From: Pegoplata infirma
Taxonomy: Eukaryota > Arthropoda > Insecta > Diptera > Anthomyiidae
Length of the DNA stretch: 64,000 bases
Assembly: GCA_963921195.1 (NCBI GenBank)
Contig: OY992536.1
Span: 290,799,530-290,863,529 of the forward strand
Reading direction: 5' to 3'
Shown: positions 12,062-23,816 of the stretch, in pieces
Numbering within the stretch: the stretch's first letter is position 1
How the letters are laid out: each line of letters begins with the position of its first letter
The notes under the pieces: generated by a model
The model's database searches: none
What the model was told of the DNA's origin: nothing
The model's input: only the letters and a program-made list of their open reading frames with translations
Translations under genes and position numbers: made by a program

Positions 12062-12396
12062 CAATGGTTCCCAACCTTTTTTACGCCACGCCCCACTTTT
12101 AAGTTAAAAAAATTGCCTTGTCCCCCCTACACTCAAGAAAATTTTTTTAATTTTTCTAATTTTTGTTTCTAATGAAAAATTACTACAGGTTCAGCAAAGT
12201 TTTTTCGAAAATAAGCATTTGAGCTAAGTTTTTAGTAAATATTTAAAGCAATTAACAAAATTTTTGTAGTAAATTTTGCTAAGAAAAAATAGTTTTTGTA
12301 GTTAATTTGACTAAAAAAATTTTGGAAATTTGCTCGTTGCCCCCTGGAACTTTTAATTTGCCCCCCAGTGGGGCGAGAATCAAAGGTTGGGAACCA
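12062..12396. mobile_element. hAT-like miniature element, TIR GGTTCCCAACC
   Basis: ATGGTTCCCAACCTTT at the left is inverted as AAAGGTTGGGAACCAT at the right; both ends continue into GCCCCAC. This terminal sequence is typical of hAT miniature elements. Flanks TATGGTT and TATGGTG give only an imperfect possible target duplication. A CACTCAAGAAAA stretch at 12130 suggests a degraded CACTC-type insertion inside. Confidence 0.55.
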
Positions 12397-13435
12397 TATT
12401 ATGGTGCAAGACTACTTTTTTGACACCTGTCACATATGTTATTTACAACAAAGGCAAATATGATTTCTGGAAAAAATAAAAATCTCAAATATTTGAAAAT
12501 TTTGTTTTGGAAAAAAATAAAATTCTTTAAAAATTCGAATTTTAAAATTAAAATGTTGTGGAGAAATTTATTTATTCAGAATTGTTCTTTTACATATTTT
12601 ATGAATTTTAAATAAAATTTGAATTTTTTCCTTTTCTGGTTTTTAATTATTATTTATTTATTATACTTAAACGTGTTGCATTATTTATTATTTATTAATT
12701 ATTTAAATTTCATCATTCATCTATGTACGTTGCATTATTGACCAACCCCTTTTTGATCGATTCAATTTGTATTGTATTCCTGTTTATGATATGATTTAAT
12801 TACAATGTGAGAAATTTTTATTATAATTAATTTTATTATAATTAAAGTTGTTAACTTGTTTTTAAAAAATTTCATCTAGTTACAACTACCTAATAATGAT
12901 AACATTTATGAATACACTCAAAAAATGTATACAGTAACTAAATAATAGTTGTTTGTAATTTTAACGGTATTAGTGTTTTCAACTACAAATGTTGATGTTT
13001 TGAAGAAAAATGCCAAACAAATATTTTTGACAGTTGTTTTTGGAAACTTTTTTTTTTAAATTTTGTAAGATCAGAAAATTTGTGTGGAGTACTTTAATCC
13101 CGGAGAAGGGAACCAACAAAATTTAAAAGATCTTCCGGAACATGTTCCTAATACCCTATTCACACTTACAGTTTTAAACCGTTTTTAGCAATTATTTTTA
13201 GCATTTTCTGTCAATATACTGTAATAGACTAAAGAAAGTGCTAAAAATATTGGTGCTAAAAACGATTTAAAACTGTCCGTGTGAATAGGGTATTACATTA
13301 CATCGTCGAGTTTAGAAACTAGAGACTAATGAACATTTCACAGACTCAATTCCGTTCGGATTTAGAATAAGTGGTTTACTCGTAAAACGCATAGCGATTA
13401 TTTTTTTCGGAATGAAATCACTTTAAAAAGTCCTA
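12397..13435. other. AT-rich non-coding stretch with one small palindrome
   Basis: No gene is seen. It holds a truncated CACTCAAAAAATG end near 12914 and the palindrome listed separately at 13149-13295. The rest is AT-rich sequence without recognisable structure. Confidence 0.5.
13149..13295. repeat. 147-bp palindromic miniature element
   Basis: TAATACCCTATTCACAC at the left is inverted at the right end. The match continues through CAGTTTTAAA and CGTTTTTAGCA, giving arms of about 45 bp around a 55-bp loop. It is probably a MITE; the superfamily is undecided. Confidence 0.65.
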
Positions 13436-14318
13436 CACTCAAAAAAAAAAAAAAAACTGTAAAGTTAGCAAAAAAAGCTTGTAAACCTACAAAAAAATTT
13501 GCTGATTTTGAACCCACAATTTTTTTGCTAAAGTTAGCAAAAACGTTTTGCTAAAAATTAGTTAACTGAAATTTTCTTTATTTCAACTTAGTTCATACAC
13601 ATTTGAGGACCCCATTGGGTTCGGACCCGATAGGTCCAGACCCCGATGGGCCTAGACCTAGTTGGGTTCCTTAAAAGTCGTCATAGTTTTTGATCCAAAA
13701 TTTGTGTCCGTTTCGCTCTACCTTGCTTAGTTTTTGAGATACGTGATTTTAGGGGACCACCGGGGTTTTGAGAATTACAAATCTCGATAACTTGAAAAAT
13801 ATTACTCGGAGAGCTTTTGATTATGTTGCGGTCTTGTTCTACGTGTTGAGAGCTACAAAAATGCTTTTAGACTTTTTGTTGTGTCGGCAATATTTACCGA
13901 GATATGAGCATTTTACAAATTTCGGGAATGCTAACTTTTTTGGATCCAAAGTTAGGGTCCAAACATGTGAAGAGGGCCGGCGATACTGTGGAGAGCTCGA
14001 GAACCAAAAATGGCCTCCATTTTGCTCTATCTGGCTTAGTTTCCGAGATAGCGCCATTTTAAGTTTTCTGAAAATAAAAAAAAATTTACCATTTATTTTG
14101 CTAATATTAGCAAAAAAGGTTGTAAAAATTTGGTCAACTCAATTTTAAATCTAGCAAAAAAAATTAGTTAAAATTTTGTTTAAAATTGCTAATGCGCTAA
14201 ATGAAGTTTACAAGATATTTTTGCTAACATGCTAATCTCAACTAAAAATTTGCTAAAAGTTAGCTAACCAGCATTAGCAAAAAAAATTAGTAAATCTACT
14301 AATGTATTATTTTGAGTG
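13436..14318. mobile_element. CACTC-ended element, copy 2 of the 'accccattggg' family
   Basis: CACTCAAAAAAAAAAAA at 13436 and TATTATTTTGAGTG ending at 14318 are flanked by TA on both sides. It is near-identical to the copy at 11162-12054 over its whole length. The apparent 126-codon frame inside begins with a non-ATG codon and is disrupted in the sister copy, so I treat it as non-coding. Confidence 0.7.
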
Positions 14319-14320
14319 TA

Positions 14321-14995
14321 GTGGAATTGAACAAAACCCGGTTTTTGTTAAGAAAACTTTTGCAAAAATAAACTTTTTTGCTTGAAATTTTAAACATAAG
14401 GCTTTTAGGCATGCTTACACATTATACTAAAAGATGAAGCAATACAACCCATTCTAAAAGGATGCTGCCATTATAAAGAAATGATTTTTCGCGATTTTCA
14501 AAAAAAGTTAGATGTAACCAATTTTTTTTTTAGATAAATTAAAAACTAATAATAGTCTTTTTGCATAAATTAGATCAGGTCTTGAAATTATTTATGGTAA
14601 ATTATAATAAAATTCGCGATTTTTACCACTAAAACGCAAACAATTTTATCTAATTTCGTGTTTTACTATAGGTCTAATCCACTATGGGTCTAATCCACAT
14701 TTCCCAAATAAAACAAATTTAAAATTGTAAAATCAGTTTTTTTTAAAAATAAAAAACCGCCAAAAAATGGGCAAAACTTTGATGAAGATTTGCAAGAAAA
14801 CTGTTCCATTGATTCAAAAATGGACTTCACTATTGAAATCAGAATGCCTTAATTATGTAGAAACGATGGTCACACCACGTGTCACAAAAATTTTTGATTT
14901 TTTGTAACGCAGTGTAATTTTTAAAAATCCCATAGATATTTTCGTCGGAGCAGCGTTTAAATATAATTTCATTTCTATATGTAGTTCAATGTATT
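14321..14995. other. AT-rich stretch, no gene seen
   Basis: Contains AACCCGGTTTTT and several short inverted A/T tracts but no coding, RNA or complete mobile feature that I can support. Confidence 0.45.
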
Positions 14996-15764
14996 TATAC
15001 CCTACACCACTCTGTGGTACAGGGTATAATAAGTTTGTGCTGATGTTTGTAACAACCCAAAATATAGGTCCTAGACCTACCTTCAAGTATACCGATCGAA
15101 TTACTTTTGGAGTCGATTTAGCAATGTCCGTCCGTCCGTCCGTCTGTCCATCTATCGGTTTAAGCACGATAGAGGTCGCAATTTTCAATCAATTGACTTG
15201 AAATTTGAAACTCAACCATATTTTGGTCCAAGGACGAAACCTATTGAAATTGGAGAAAATCGGTCCATGTTAACCCCTAGCCCCCATACAAACGCCCCCT
15301 TTGGATTTAGCAGGTAATCAAATTTTGTATGCATGAATCACCATTCCAAATTTCAAAGAAATCGGGTCAGTCCTTCTGGTAGTCCCCATACAAACCACCC
15401 TTCCGATATTCACACAATTCCTCAAAATTCATAAAAATGAAAATATTTGATGAAAGTTGTATTTTTATTTGTTAAACGTGAACTTTAGTAACCTAATCAA
15501 ATCGGAATATAATTGGACCATTTTTGGACTTAGTCCCCCCATAATAAAATTTCGACCGATATTCAGTTAAATCGGTCTATTGACAAAAAAACAAGTCAAT
15601 TCCACTAAAATTGGATCTCTGTGTGTTTTCTACACTTAATAAAGATCTAACAAAAGACAGATCCAATCGGTCCATGTTTGGACTTGGGACCTATTTTCCG
15701 GAAAGCACTGGTGTAGGGTATTATATGGTCGGTCTTGACCGACTATAACTTTCCTACTTGTTTT
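14996..15764 (+). mobile_element. mini-me-type element (CCCTACACC subtype)
   Basis: Begins TATACCCTACACCACTCTG, continues with a TTGTAAC..CCAAAATATAGG core, a GATTTAGC core and a (GTCC)n microsatellite at 15127-15145, and ends with a TTTCCTACTTG tail. The microsatellite plus a TA-rich start match the dipteran mini-me elements. Other copies in the window have CCCTCCACT instead of CCCTACACC. No open frame. Confidence 0.75.
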
Positions 15765-15900
15765 ATTATGTTTATAATTATTATGTGGTAAAATAAATTA
15801 AAAATATAAAAAAAATTTAAAAATGTTTTATTGCAAACAAATATTATTGAAGATACTCATAAAAAAAACATATTCATAATTATCAATCTAAAATTGAATA

Positions 15901-16200
15901 CGAGGGCAGATCAATAATTCTGTGACTTTTAGAATGAAACACAGTTTGTTTTTGCAAAAAAAAAAAACATATTTTTCAACATAATCTCCTTTTAGCTTAA
16001 TACACTTAGTCCAAGGTATCTCCAATTTTTGTATCCCTTCCAAAAAATAGGATTTTCGAGATTTTTGATCAATAATTTCATCGTTGGAGCTAAATATTTT
16101 TCCACCAAGCCATTTCCTTAAGGTGTTGAAATAGGAAATAGTCACTGGGGGCTAAATCCGTAGAATATGGAGGATGAGGTTCCAATTTGTAGCCCAATTT
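15901..16200 (-). pseudogene. mariner-family transposase remnant (C-terminal part)
   Basis: On the minus strand the sequence reads HPPYSTDLAPSDYFLF, the region of the last catalytic Asp in mariner transposases. After a frameshift near 16115 it continues KWLGGKIFSSNDEI and then WTKCIKLKGDYVEKY, the usual mariner C-terminus. The element end may be CGAGGGCAGATCAATAATTC at 15901, preceded by TA. The N-terminal two thirds and the other end are missing, so it is inactive. Confidence 0.75.
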
Positions 16201-17084
16201 GTTTGTATTTTAATTTGATCATGTGTACCTTTGATTTGAGCATAAAACCATATTCAAATCAATGTTTTTTAATTTTATTTTTAAAATGTTTTTTGTAACT
16301 TAAAACACATTAAAAGTGTCAATAAATGAATTGGGGAAAACAGATTTGTGACTTTCGTCACTATTTTTATTTTTAATATGAGATGGTTTTAGCTTGATCT
16401 GATTTTTTTTCTTAGTGTAGGGTTTTATAAAATTTTTTTTTTTTTTAATTTCTAATTTATACTTAAAAAATGTTGGGAATTTGTTGTTGTTTTAAAAGTT
16501 TAACTTGACTATAATTTTTATTGTTTGTATTAAAAATATAATAAAACTTACAAAATTAGTTGAGTGTATGTTAGTGTAAGTGCGAACTATATACTTTAAT
16601 TAAGTTATACAAATGAAACTTTCCGTTTTTTTTATTTTTTTTAAGTTATAATCATAATAAAATAATATTAATAAATTGCAATGTTAACATTACTACCGTA
16701 AATATAATAACATAATGTGCATCTAAAAACGCATTATAACAAAAACATCCGTTAGGCATATATTTAAATTTAAAACTAGGTTACAAGAGGAGTATGGATG
16801 TCAACAAGGTGACAAATAAGATCAAATGATAGGCAAAGTAATCGTAAATATACTAGCAAGTGAACAGAGGCAAACAAAAAAACAGCACTGACTTCAGGAT
16901 TTTTCGAAAAAGATGCTTTTGTATAAAACTGAATTTACGCATTTTTATTCAAATGCATGCAACTTCTTAAGTTTTTGACGGATTTTATTAAAAAAAATAT
17001 TTTATTTTCTTCGTAATAAATCAGACTTGAACTTTACTTACAGAAATAAAATTCCAAAAAAGTTAAACATACAAGAGAATGAAC
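16201..17084. other. AT-rich stretch, no gene seen
   Basis: Sequence beyond the transposase remnant is AT-rich with long T runs. I find no coding sequence, TIR pair or RNA gene. Confidence 0.45.
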
Positions 17085-17474
17085 AATTTTTTGTGTGGAT
17101 GGACAAATATCTAAACTTAAAAGAAAAATGGCCGGATTTTTGATAAATTTACTTTTTTTAAAAATGGAAAATTTCAGAACGGTTTCCAAAAAAAATTTTA
17201 ATCGATAGCCCATACAAAACTATATAAGAATGTAAATTTTTGAGATTGTGGTGCATTCCGTTTTAATGTGATAAATATTTAATCAAGGCAACTCGCCACA
17301 AATTTGACCATTTTTCCAATATTTGACCACGCCTTCTAAGCCCGGTTTTTAAAAAATTGAAAATCAAAAACGCAATTTTCTAAATTCCATATAGGGTTAT
17401 CCATACAACCTATTCAGAAGTTTGTGGTACACATGTTTTTTTTTTGCTGGACATTTGGTGTGAAATGCCTCAGT
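17085..17474. mobile_element. Right arm of a long-inverted-repeat element (LIR copy F)
   Basis: From TGTGTGGATGGACAAA to AATGCCTCAG it matches the right arm of the complete palindromes at 37821-38898 and 49366-50462, including ATCGATAGCCCATACAAAAC and CACGCCTTCTAAGCC. The left arm is absent, so this is a truncated copy. Confidence 0.75.
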
Positions 17475-17475
17475 G

Positions 17476-18597
17476 CACTATGGTTCCAAATCAATTTTTT
17501 TTGGCATATATTCCAAAAATGAAGCAAGGTCGCTAGTTTTGAATCTGGAATGCTTTTTTATCTCTTAACGCAATCAAAGAACAGTTTTAAAAAAAATTAA
17601 AAAAAAAAATTTTTTTGGAAATTTTTTTTTGGAAAATTTTTTTTTAAATTTTTTTTTTTTTTGAAAAAAAAAAAAATTTGTCAACAATAATATATTTCTA
17701 GTAGTCAGTTAGCTCGGCCGAAGGCAAAAAATTTATATTTAAAAAAAATTTAAAGATGTGTCACGCAAAAAACAGAAAATTTTGCCGAAATTTGTGCTAA
17801 ACTAAATTGGCAATTGTGAGAGTTTGCCGAAATATGCCGGCTAGAAAAAATTATGTTAGTAAAATCAACTGAAAATGTCAGTTAAAATAACTACTTTGTA
17901 AGTTGTTTTGGGGTCAACTACTTTTTCAGTTAAATCAACTTACAATGTTAGTTATTTTAACTGACAAAAAACAACTGACTTATGTAGTAAAAACTACTTA
18001 CATTTGTAGTCAAAACAACTAAAATGTAGTAAAAATAAAAAAATCAATATATAATTTTTTTTTTCAAAATATTTTTCAGAAAAAAAAAAAAATTAAGACC
18101 AAATTTTTTCCAAGTTTTTTTTTTAAAAAAAAGTTGTGAAAAATAAAAATAACGAAATTTTTTTTTTTTTGGAAAAAAATTTTAAAACTTTTCAGAGATA
18201 AAATAAATAAAATTAACTACTTTAAATAACTGTTACTACATCACAGTACTTTTTTGTTAGTTGTTCAAAAAAACGACTTAAAATAACTAACAGAAATAGT
18301 TGTTTGATATTTTTCATACAAAAACAACTGACTTTGTAGTTGAAAACAACTAACTACTGTAAAATATACAAATAACTAACATGTAGTAACTTACATAATT
18401 TTCTGAGTGTACGTCTTAAAAACTCTCAACTTTGAAACCCTGGCAGACTGTCAGTATTGCCATCAAATTTTTTTTTTTATTATGCTTTCTTAATGGCTTG
18501 GAGTGTTACCATTGAGAAACTGTATAAGCTTTTGGAAATTTGTTAAAATTTTTTTTTTATAATTTCTGCCAAAAAATATGCATTTGGAACCATAGTG
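17476..18597. mobile_element. TIR element CACTATGGTTCCAAAT, interrupted by a CACTC-type element
   Basis: CACTATGGTTCCAAATC at 17476 is inverted at the right end (GCATTTGGAACCATAGTG ending 18597). Subterminal TTTTTTGGCA is also shared. About half of the interior is the nested element at 17841-18409. There is no clear target duplication or open frame. Confidence 0.6.
17841..18409. mobile_element. CACTC-type element, 'ATTATGTTAGTAAAATC' family, copy a
   Basis: Closely similar to the intact copy at 18915-19477 along its whole length. The right end ACATAATTTTCTGAGTG plus TA is intact. The left end is damaged (CTAGAAAAAATTATG where CACTC is expected). Confidence 0.65.
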
Positions 18598-18914
18598 GAG
18601 TGTAGGGTATAAAAAAGTGTTTTAGACATATGGGAAAATTGAAAACACATCTGTTGAGGATAAGATAAAAAATGCTTGCGAATTTTGTACTCTTGCCCAA
18701 AACATTAAATCATGATAATGTTTTGCGGAAGATTTGGGTGTACTTGCAAAAGCAAAGTTTTTTTAGAAAAAATAATGTTATATTACTTTGCTATTCCATG
18801 CAAAACAAATTGAAATATCAGTCGAGGACCCCATTAAAAAACCAAAAGAGCTGTACATTTCGTAAGTGAGTTCAAAAATAAGTGCAAAAAAGTGTTTTTA
18901 CATTTTGGAGAGTA

Positions 18915-19477
18915 CACTCAAAAAATTATGTTAGTAAAATCAACTGAAAATGTCAGTTAAAATAACTACTTTGTAAGTTGTTTTGGGGTCAACTACTTTT
19001 TCAGTTAAATCAACTAACAATGTTAGTTATTTTAACTGACAAAAAACAACTGACTTATGTAGTAAAAACAACTTACATTTGTGGTCAAAAGAACTAAAAT
19101 GTAGTAAAAATAAAAAAGCTATAAATAATTTATTTTTTCAAAAAAATTGAAGACCAAATTTTTTCACAGTTTTTTTTTTTTTTTTTTTTTAAAGAAGTTG
19201 TGAAAAATAAAAAAACGAAAATTTATTTTTATTTTTTAGAAAAAACTTTGAAAATTTTTCAGAGATATAATAAAATAAAATTAACTACTTTAAATAACTG
19301 ATACTACTTCACAGTAGTTTTTTGTTAGTTATTCAAAAAAATTACTAAAAATAACTAACAGAAATAGTTGTTTGATATTTTTCATACAAAAACAACTGAC
19401 TTTGTAGTTGAAAATAACTAACTACTGTAAAATATACAAACAACTAACATGTAGTAACTTACATAATTTTCTGAGTG
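18915..19477. mobile_element. CACTC-type element, 'ATTATGTTAGTAAAATC' family, copy b
   Basis: Perfectly bounded: TA-CACTCAAAAAATTATGTTA at the left and TAACTTACATAATTTTCTGAGTG with TA at the right; 563 bp. The arms are AT-rich with repeated CAACT/AGTTG words, which suggest transposase-binding subterminal repeats. No open frame. Confidence 0.7.
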
Positions 19478-19589
19478 TATATATTCGGCACCAAAGAATA
19501 TACCACTCTCACTTGTTTTATGTACATTTGATAAACAAATGGAAAATTTTTATGCGAAAAGCTTAGACTTGGTGAAAAAGTAGTTTTGG

Positions 19590-20170
19590 TAAAAAAAAAT
19601 GATTTTTTTCACGAAAAATAAAATTATGTGAAAAAAAAAATTAATGAACCTAAAATTTTTGGTGAAAAAAAATTTTGATGAAAAAAATTTTTGATGAATT
19701 TTTTTGATGAAAAGAAAAATTTTTTGATGTAAAAAAATATGAAAAAAAAAATTTTTTGGTGAGAAAAAAATTGATAATAATTGATGAAAGAAAATTGATG
19801 AAAAAAATCTGAATAAAAAAAATTTATGAAAAAATAATATGGATGAAAAAATTATATGGATGAAAAAAAAAATTTGATGAAAAAAAAGTTAACGAGAACC
19901 AAAAAAATTTTTGGTGAAAAAAATTTTTGATGAAAAAAAGTTTTTGATGAAAAGAAAAATTTTTTGATGTAAAAAAAAATATGAAAAAAAAAATTTTTGG
20001 TGAGAAAAAAATTGATAATAAAAAATTTGATGAAAGAAAATTGATGAAAAAAATATGTTTAAAAAAAATTTATGAAAAAATAATTTGGATAAAAAAAACA
20101 TTTTTGTGAAAAAAAAAATTTATGAAAAAAAGTTTGATGAAAAAATAAAAAATGATGAAGAAAAATTTTT
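19590..20170. repeat. A-rich degenerate array (TGATGAAAAAAA words)
   Basis: Dozens of copies of TTGATGAAAAAAA-like words in irregular spacing, with a longer duplicated segment near 19640-19860 and 19880-20110. A minus-strand open frame here simply translates the repeat (Phe/Lys-rich) and is not a gene. The inverse words occur at 63540-63660. Confidence 0.8.
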
Positions 20171-20357
20171 TTTTGTTGAAAAATAAGAATGTTACTTTTT
20201 ATTCACCAGCTGGTGAAAAACAGTTTTATTCACCACGATGTGAATTATTATCCAAGTTACAAACCCAAGTTATTAAAATTTTTGGTTTTAAAAAAATGAA
20301 AATAGTAATTCTTGTTTTCTTTTTCGTTAATTGTTAGCTTATAAAGTCAAACTGAGG
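20171..20357 (+). repeat. Dispersed repeat, uninterrupted copy
   Basis: The segment around TTCACCACGATGTGAATTAT through AAGTCAAACTGAGG matches the minus strand of 61998-62165. Here the CACCAGCTGG site is uninterrupted, while the second copy has a CACTC-type element inserted at the same place. Confidence 0.65.
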
Positions 20358-20466
20358 TGGCGTCGTGCAACTTTTTTAAAATTAGTCACCAGCCTAAAAA
20401 CATTATCATGTTAAAAATTGTTGACAAAAATATGAGCTCTATCTGTTAAAAATTTCCGTGGCGCAC

Positions 20467-20830
20467 GCACATTAAAGTTTGTTAGTAAGAACAAAATTGA
20501 GGCAAAATTAAAAAAAAAATTAAAATGTCTTGCGGTACATCATATTTATTAATTTTGATGAGCTGAACATGAATTTCCAAAAAAAATTTTAAAATCGGTC
20601 CAACGGTTTTCGAGATATTGCTGTTTGAAATTTTGAGATTTGTTTTTTGAGTATTCTCAATCGTAGCAAAAACCTGTATTTTTTTCAAATTTAGCGATAT
20701 CTCGAAAACCATTCGATTGATTTAAAAATTTTGTTGATATATGTACGTGCTCAGCGCATCAAAATTAATAAATATGATTTTTTTTTTCATTTTGCCGCAA
20801 TATTGTTCTCACAAATAAACTTCAATGTGC
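20467..20830. mobile_element. Foldback element, TIR GCACATTAAAGTTTGTT
   Basis: The left end GCACATTAAAGTTTG, the AACAAAATTGAGGCAAAAT segment and CATATTTATTAATTTTGATG are all found inverted at the right (ending CTTCAATGTGC at 20830). Arms contain AAAATCGGTCCAACGG and TTCGAGATAT. Partial copies lie at 23250-23340 and 29600-29990. Confidence 0.65.
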
Positions 20831-20974
20831 AATCCAGCAAAATCGGTCCAGTGCACTGTAGGCCAGCATCCCTGAATTTTGGCCATAAATAGACCGCTTA
20901 ACCTATATGTCAAAAAAGTATGGCATATGGGTGTTAAAGGATCGGTGAACACGATTCTGCAATAAAAAAAATTC

Positions 20975-21590
20975 AAAATGGCGGATCCAAAATGGCGGAC
21001 ATGATTTTTTAATTCTTTGTTTATTGTGTTTAATATAATCATTATCGATGTATTTGGGGACGTTAATAACGAATATGAGCTAAGACTTTTAAAATTCAAA
21101 ATGGCGGATCCAATATGGAGACAAATTTAAATTTAAGATTTTTTATATGTTGTCTCTTTTGGCCAAAAACTTCGATTTTAATGGTTTTTCGGATGTTAAA
21201 ACTGATTTTGGAATTAAAGATTTGAAATTCAAAATGGCGGATCCAATATGGCGAATATGCTTTTGTAATTCTTAGCTAATTGTACTTAAATTAGTAATTT
21301 TTAATGTATTTAGGGTCAGTAATTACGAATATGAGCTCCGATTTTTTAAATTCAAAATGGCGGATCCAATATGGCGTCAAATAAAATATTAAGTTTTTTT
21401 CTATGTTGTCTGATTTTGATGGTTTTTGGAATGCCAAATCTGATTTTAGAATCAAATATTCAAAATAGCGGATCCAATATGGCGGACAAGATATTTAAAT
21501 TATTGATTAATTTTTCAAAATATCACTAGGAAATGATTGCACAACACGAATACGAACTCAGATTTTTTGAAATCAAAATGGCGGATCCAA
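20975..21590. repeat. Degenerate tandem repeat with GGCGGATCC core
   Basis: TTCAAAATGGCGGATCC or a one-base variant occurs six times in the same orientation, with the GGCGGATCC core at 20980, 21103, 21236, 21359, 21467 and 21580, i.e. spaced 108-133 bp. ACGAATATGAGCT and CCAATATGGCG are repeated with the same phase. Confidence 0.8.
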
Positions 21591-21859
21591 AATTTAGGAC
21601 ATAGCTTTTTAAAAAAATGTACAATGTTTAAATTTTTAAGTTTTTATAAATCCCTCTTTTTGCTTTTATCAGAAGATTTTAATAAAATATTTGTCTTTTA
21701 AAAAGTTCATACATATATTCAGAGGATTTAAGAGAGAACTTTTTTATTTCCAATAAGCATTTGCCATCCTAAATGACAAATAATGCTACAAGCTTACAAT
21801 TTCGTAAAATATATTAAAAATGCTATTGCCAGAATATGCCCGATTAAATGCGTTGCCAG

Positions 21860-22200
21860 CTTTAATGTTTAGCACTCCAGATCGAAAGTGAGCGTGATTA
21901 AATTTTTTTGTTCGTGAGTGATAAGTAAGTGAGACAATTTTTAAGCGTGAGTGATTCGTAGTGAGTGCAATTTTTTTGCGTGATTCAAAACTATTTAATT
22001 GTATTTACTCAGTTTTTACAATTTTTTTCGTATTTTAAAGGTTTAGCGTGAGTTACGAGTGAGCGTGAGTCACACGTGAGTGGTGTTTTGTTTACGTAAA
22101 TAGTGAGTAAGTGTTAGAAAAAAACGATTGACTAAATTATGTTTTTTTGCGTGAGCGTGAATCTACGTGAGTCAAAATTCACTCACGTGCCCATCACCAG
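21860..22200. mobile_element. Possible hAT-like miniature element with GTGAG subterminal repeats
   Basis: GTGAG or GTGAGTGA/GTGAGCGTGA recurs more than ten times. The right edge reads CACGTGCCCATCACCAG; on the minus strand this is CTGGTGATGGGCAC, a common hAT terminus. The left end (CCAGATCGAAAGTGAGCGTG) is only partly inverted to it. I saw no target duplication. Confidence 0.4.
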
Positions 22201-22329
22201 TTATCACGCCAATGTTGTCAAAGTGAGACATTTTTTATTAGAAATCAGTAGAAACAAAAATATAAAAAATATTGAAATTCCATTTTACGGCATTTGTAAA
22301 CGTCATATTTTGGATTATTGCCTCTAAAT

Positions 22330-22780
22330 CAAAAGTTTATGAACGGTCGCACAGGGTCGCAAAAATGTGAATAGAATACATTGTCAGAGACAGATCGTAG
22401 TTCGAGGTTTGTCAATATCGTTTGGACTTTTTTGGACTTTGGTGTTGAAAAAAGGCGGATTTCAACAAAAGTATGAATTTCCATTATTTATTTAAAAAAA
22501 AAATGCTTATAGCTTACTTTTTGGCAGTTTATATCATGTGTTCAACAAACAGGTATGTCTTTAGGAGAACTTCACCGACAATTTGAAAAAAATATTGTGT
22601 TGAAGTACAAAAAAAAATTATTTGTTTCATAAATAAAAAATATAAAAAAAATCTCAAACTTTGACTTTAACCTCATGCAAAAAAAAACTTTAAGGTATAA
22701 TTAAAAGATATTAAAGATGGACATAATTCAAGATGTCGACATTCCGAAAAAATATTTTTAAATATGTGTTGCCTTACAGA
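22330..22780. other. Non-coding stretch, nothing recognised
   Basis: AT-rich sequence between a GTGAG-rich element and a mini-me fragment. No gene or repeat is supported. Confidence 0.4.
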
Positions 22781-22784
22781 CCTT

Positions 22785-23240
22785 ATTGGCCAAAAAATGG
22801 AAATCCTGGCCCACAGTGCAGTGGTTCAAAAGTTATGAGTAAAAGAGTGAATTTCGGCAAGGGGTTTTCGCGAATTTACGAGATAAAAAGCACGGTAGCT
22901 TGGCATATTTATTTGTCGTTGCCTTGGTCTGATTCGTATTGAATTTTAGCCAAATCGATCCAGCGGTTCAAAAGTTATTAGCATAACCGTAAATTTCAGA
23001 TTCGCTTCACCTTCAATTTGTATTGAAAACCCGTTAAAAAATTTTACACTCAAAAAAAAAATTTAGTAAATTATTTTTTTTTTCAAAAATTACTAAAAAA
23101 AGTTTTTTTACACAAAATAAAATAATTCTGATCAAAAATGTCATTTTTTTCACGTTAGAAAATTTACTATCACTTAAAATGTGCATTGTGGAGGGTATTT
23201 ATAGATTCGGATAAGTCGAATTTAACTTTTCTACTTGTTT
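22785..23240 (+). mobile_element. mini-me-type element, 3' fragment
   Basis: From the GTGGTTCAAAAGTTATGAG segment to the terminal GTCGAATTTAACTTTTCTAC it follows the 3' half of the complete copies at 35512 and 52117. The TA/GTCY start is absent. Confidence 0.65.
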
Positions 23241-23249
23241 TTTTTTTTA

Positions 23250-23340
23250 ATTTTTCCGCAATATTGTTCTCACAAATAAACTTCAATGTGCTCGCGGAAC
23301 GACAATTTTTAACCGATCGAGCTCATATTTTGGCATATTT
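23250..23340. repeat. Fragment of the GCACATTRAAG foldback family
   Basis: GCAATATTGTTCTCACAAAT and CTTCAATGTG match the right end of the foldback at 20467-20830. The following TTAACCGATCGAGCTCAT recurs at 29960. Confidence 0.55.
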
Positions 23341-23816
23341 TTTTTTATCCTAACCTCACAAATAACTGGACTCCGATTTTGGGAAATCGAAAATAAAAAA
23401 ATAAGATCCATCTTATTTCACATACATATAAAATTGGTTTAGGGAAAATTGTTTTTCCTATACTGCCACTATTTTTTTGTTCATAACTGCTTGGAAATAT
23501 AAAATTTGCATTTTACCTACACATAAAAAATAAAAACTATATCAACTAAACGAAAATATGTAATTATAATTTATAAACAAAAACAAATAAAAAATGAAAA
23601 AAAATCCACTGTATCATTCAAAAAAATTTACAATTAGCGCCATTTATAGAATATGTTGTAAAGCGGATAGGGTGGGGGGGTTTTGGAGGTTTGGTACATG
23701 TAGTTGAAATTGTATAAATTATTTTTTATCTAAATATTTACCAAAATAACACCGATAACAACTTAGCAAAAAACAAAAAAACTAATGCAAATACTTAATT
23801 GAAAATCCAGCCAACG

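Noticed and set aside
13768..14148. 126-codon open frame inside a CACTC-ended element
   Set aside because: The first codon is not ATG, the sister copy at 11524 is interrupted at the same place, and no transposase or other domain is recognisable.
14853..15188. Minus-strand frame with Thr/Asp/Gly/Arg-rich segment
   Set aside because: The TDGRTD-like pattern is the translation of the (GTCC)n microsatellite of mini-me. The same pattern occurs at 28059 and 45880.
19889..20101. Phe/Ser-rich 70-codon minus-strand frame
   Set aside because: Pure translation of the GATGAAAAAAA array.
23046..23075. CACTCAAAAAAAAAA as a possible CACTC-type element end
   Set aside because: The same word lies at the same place in the mini-me 3' region at 36115-36170, so it is part of mini-me and has no paired end.
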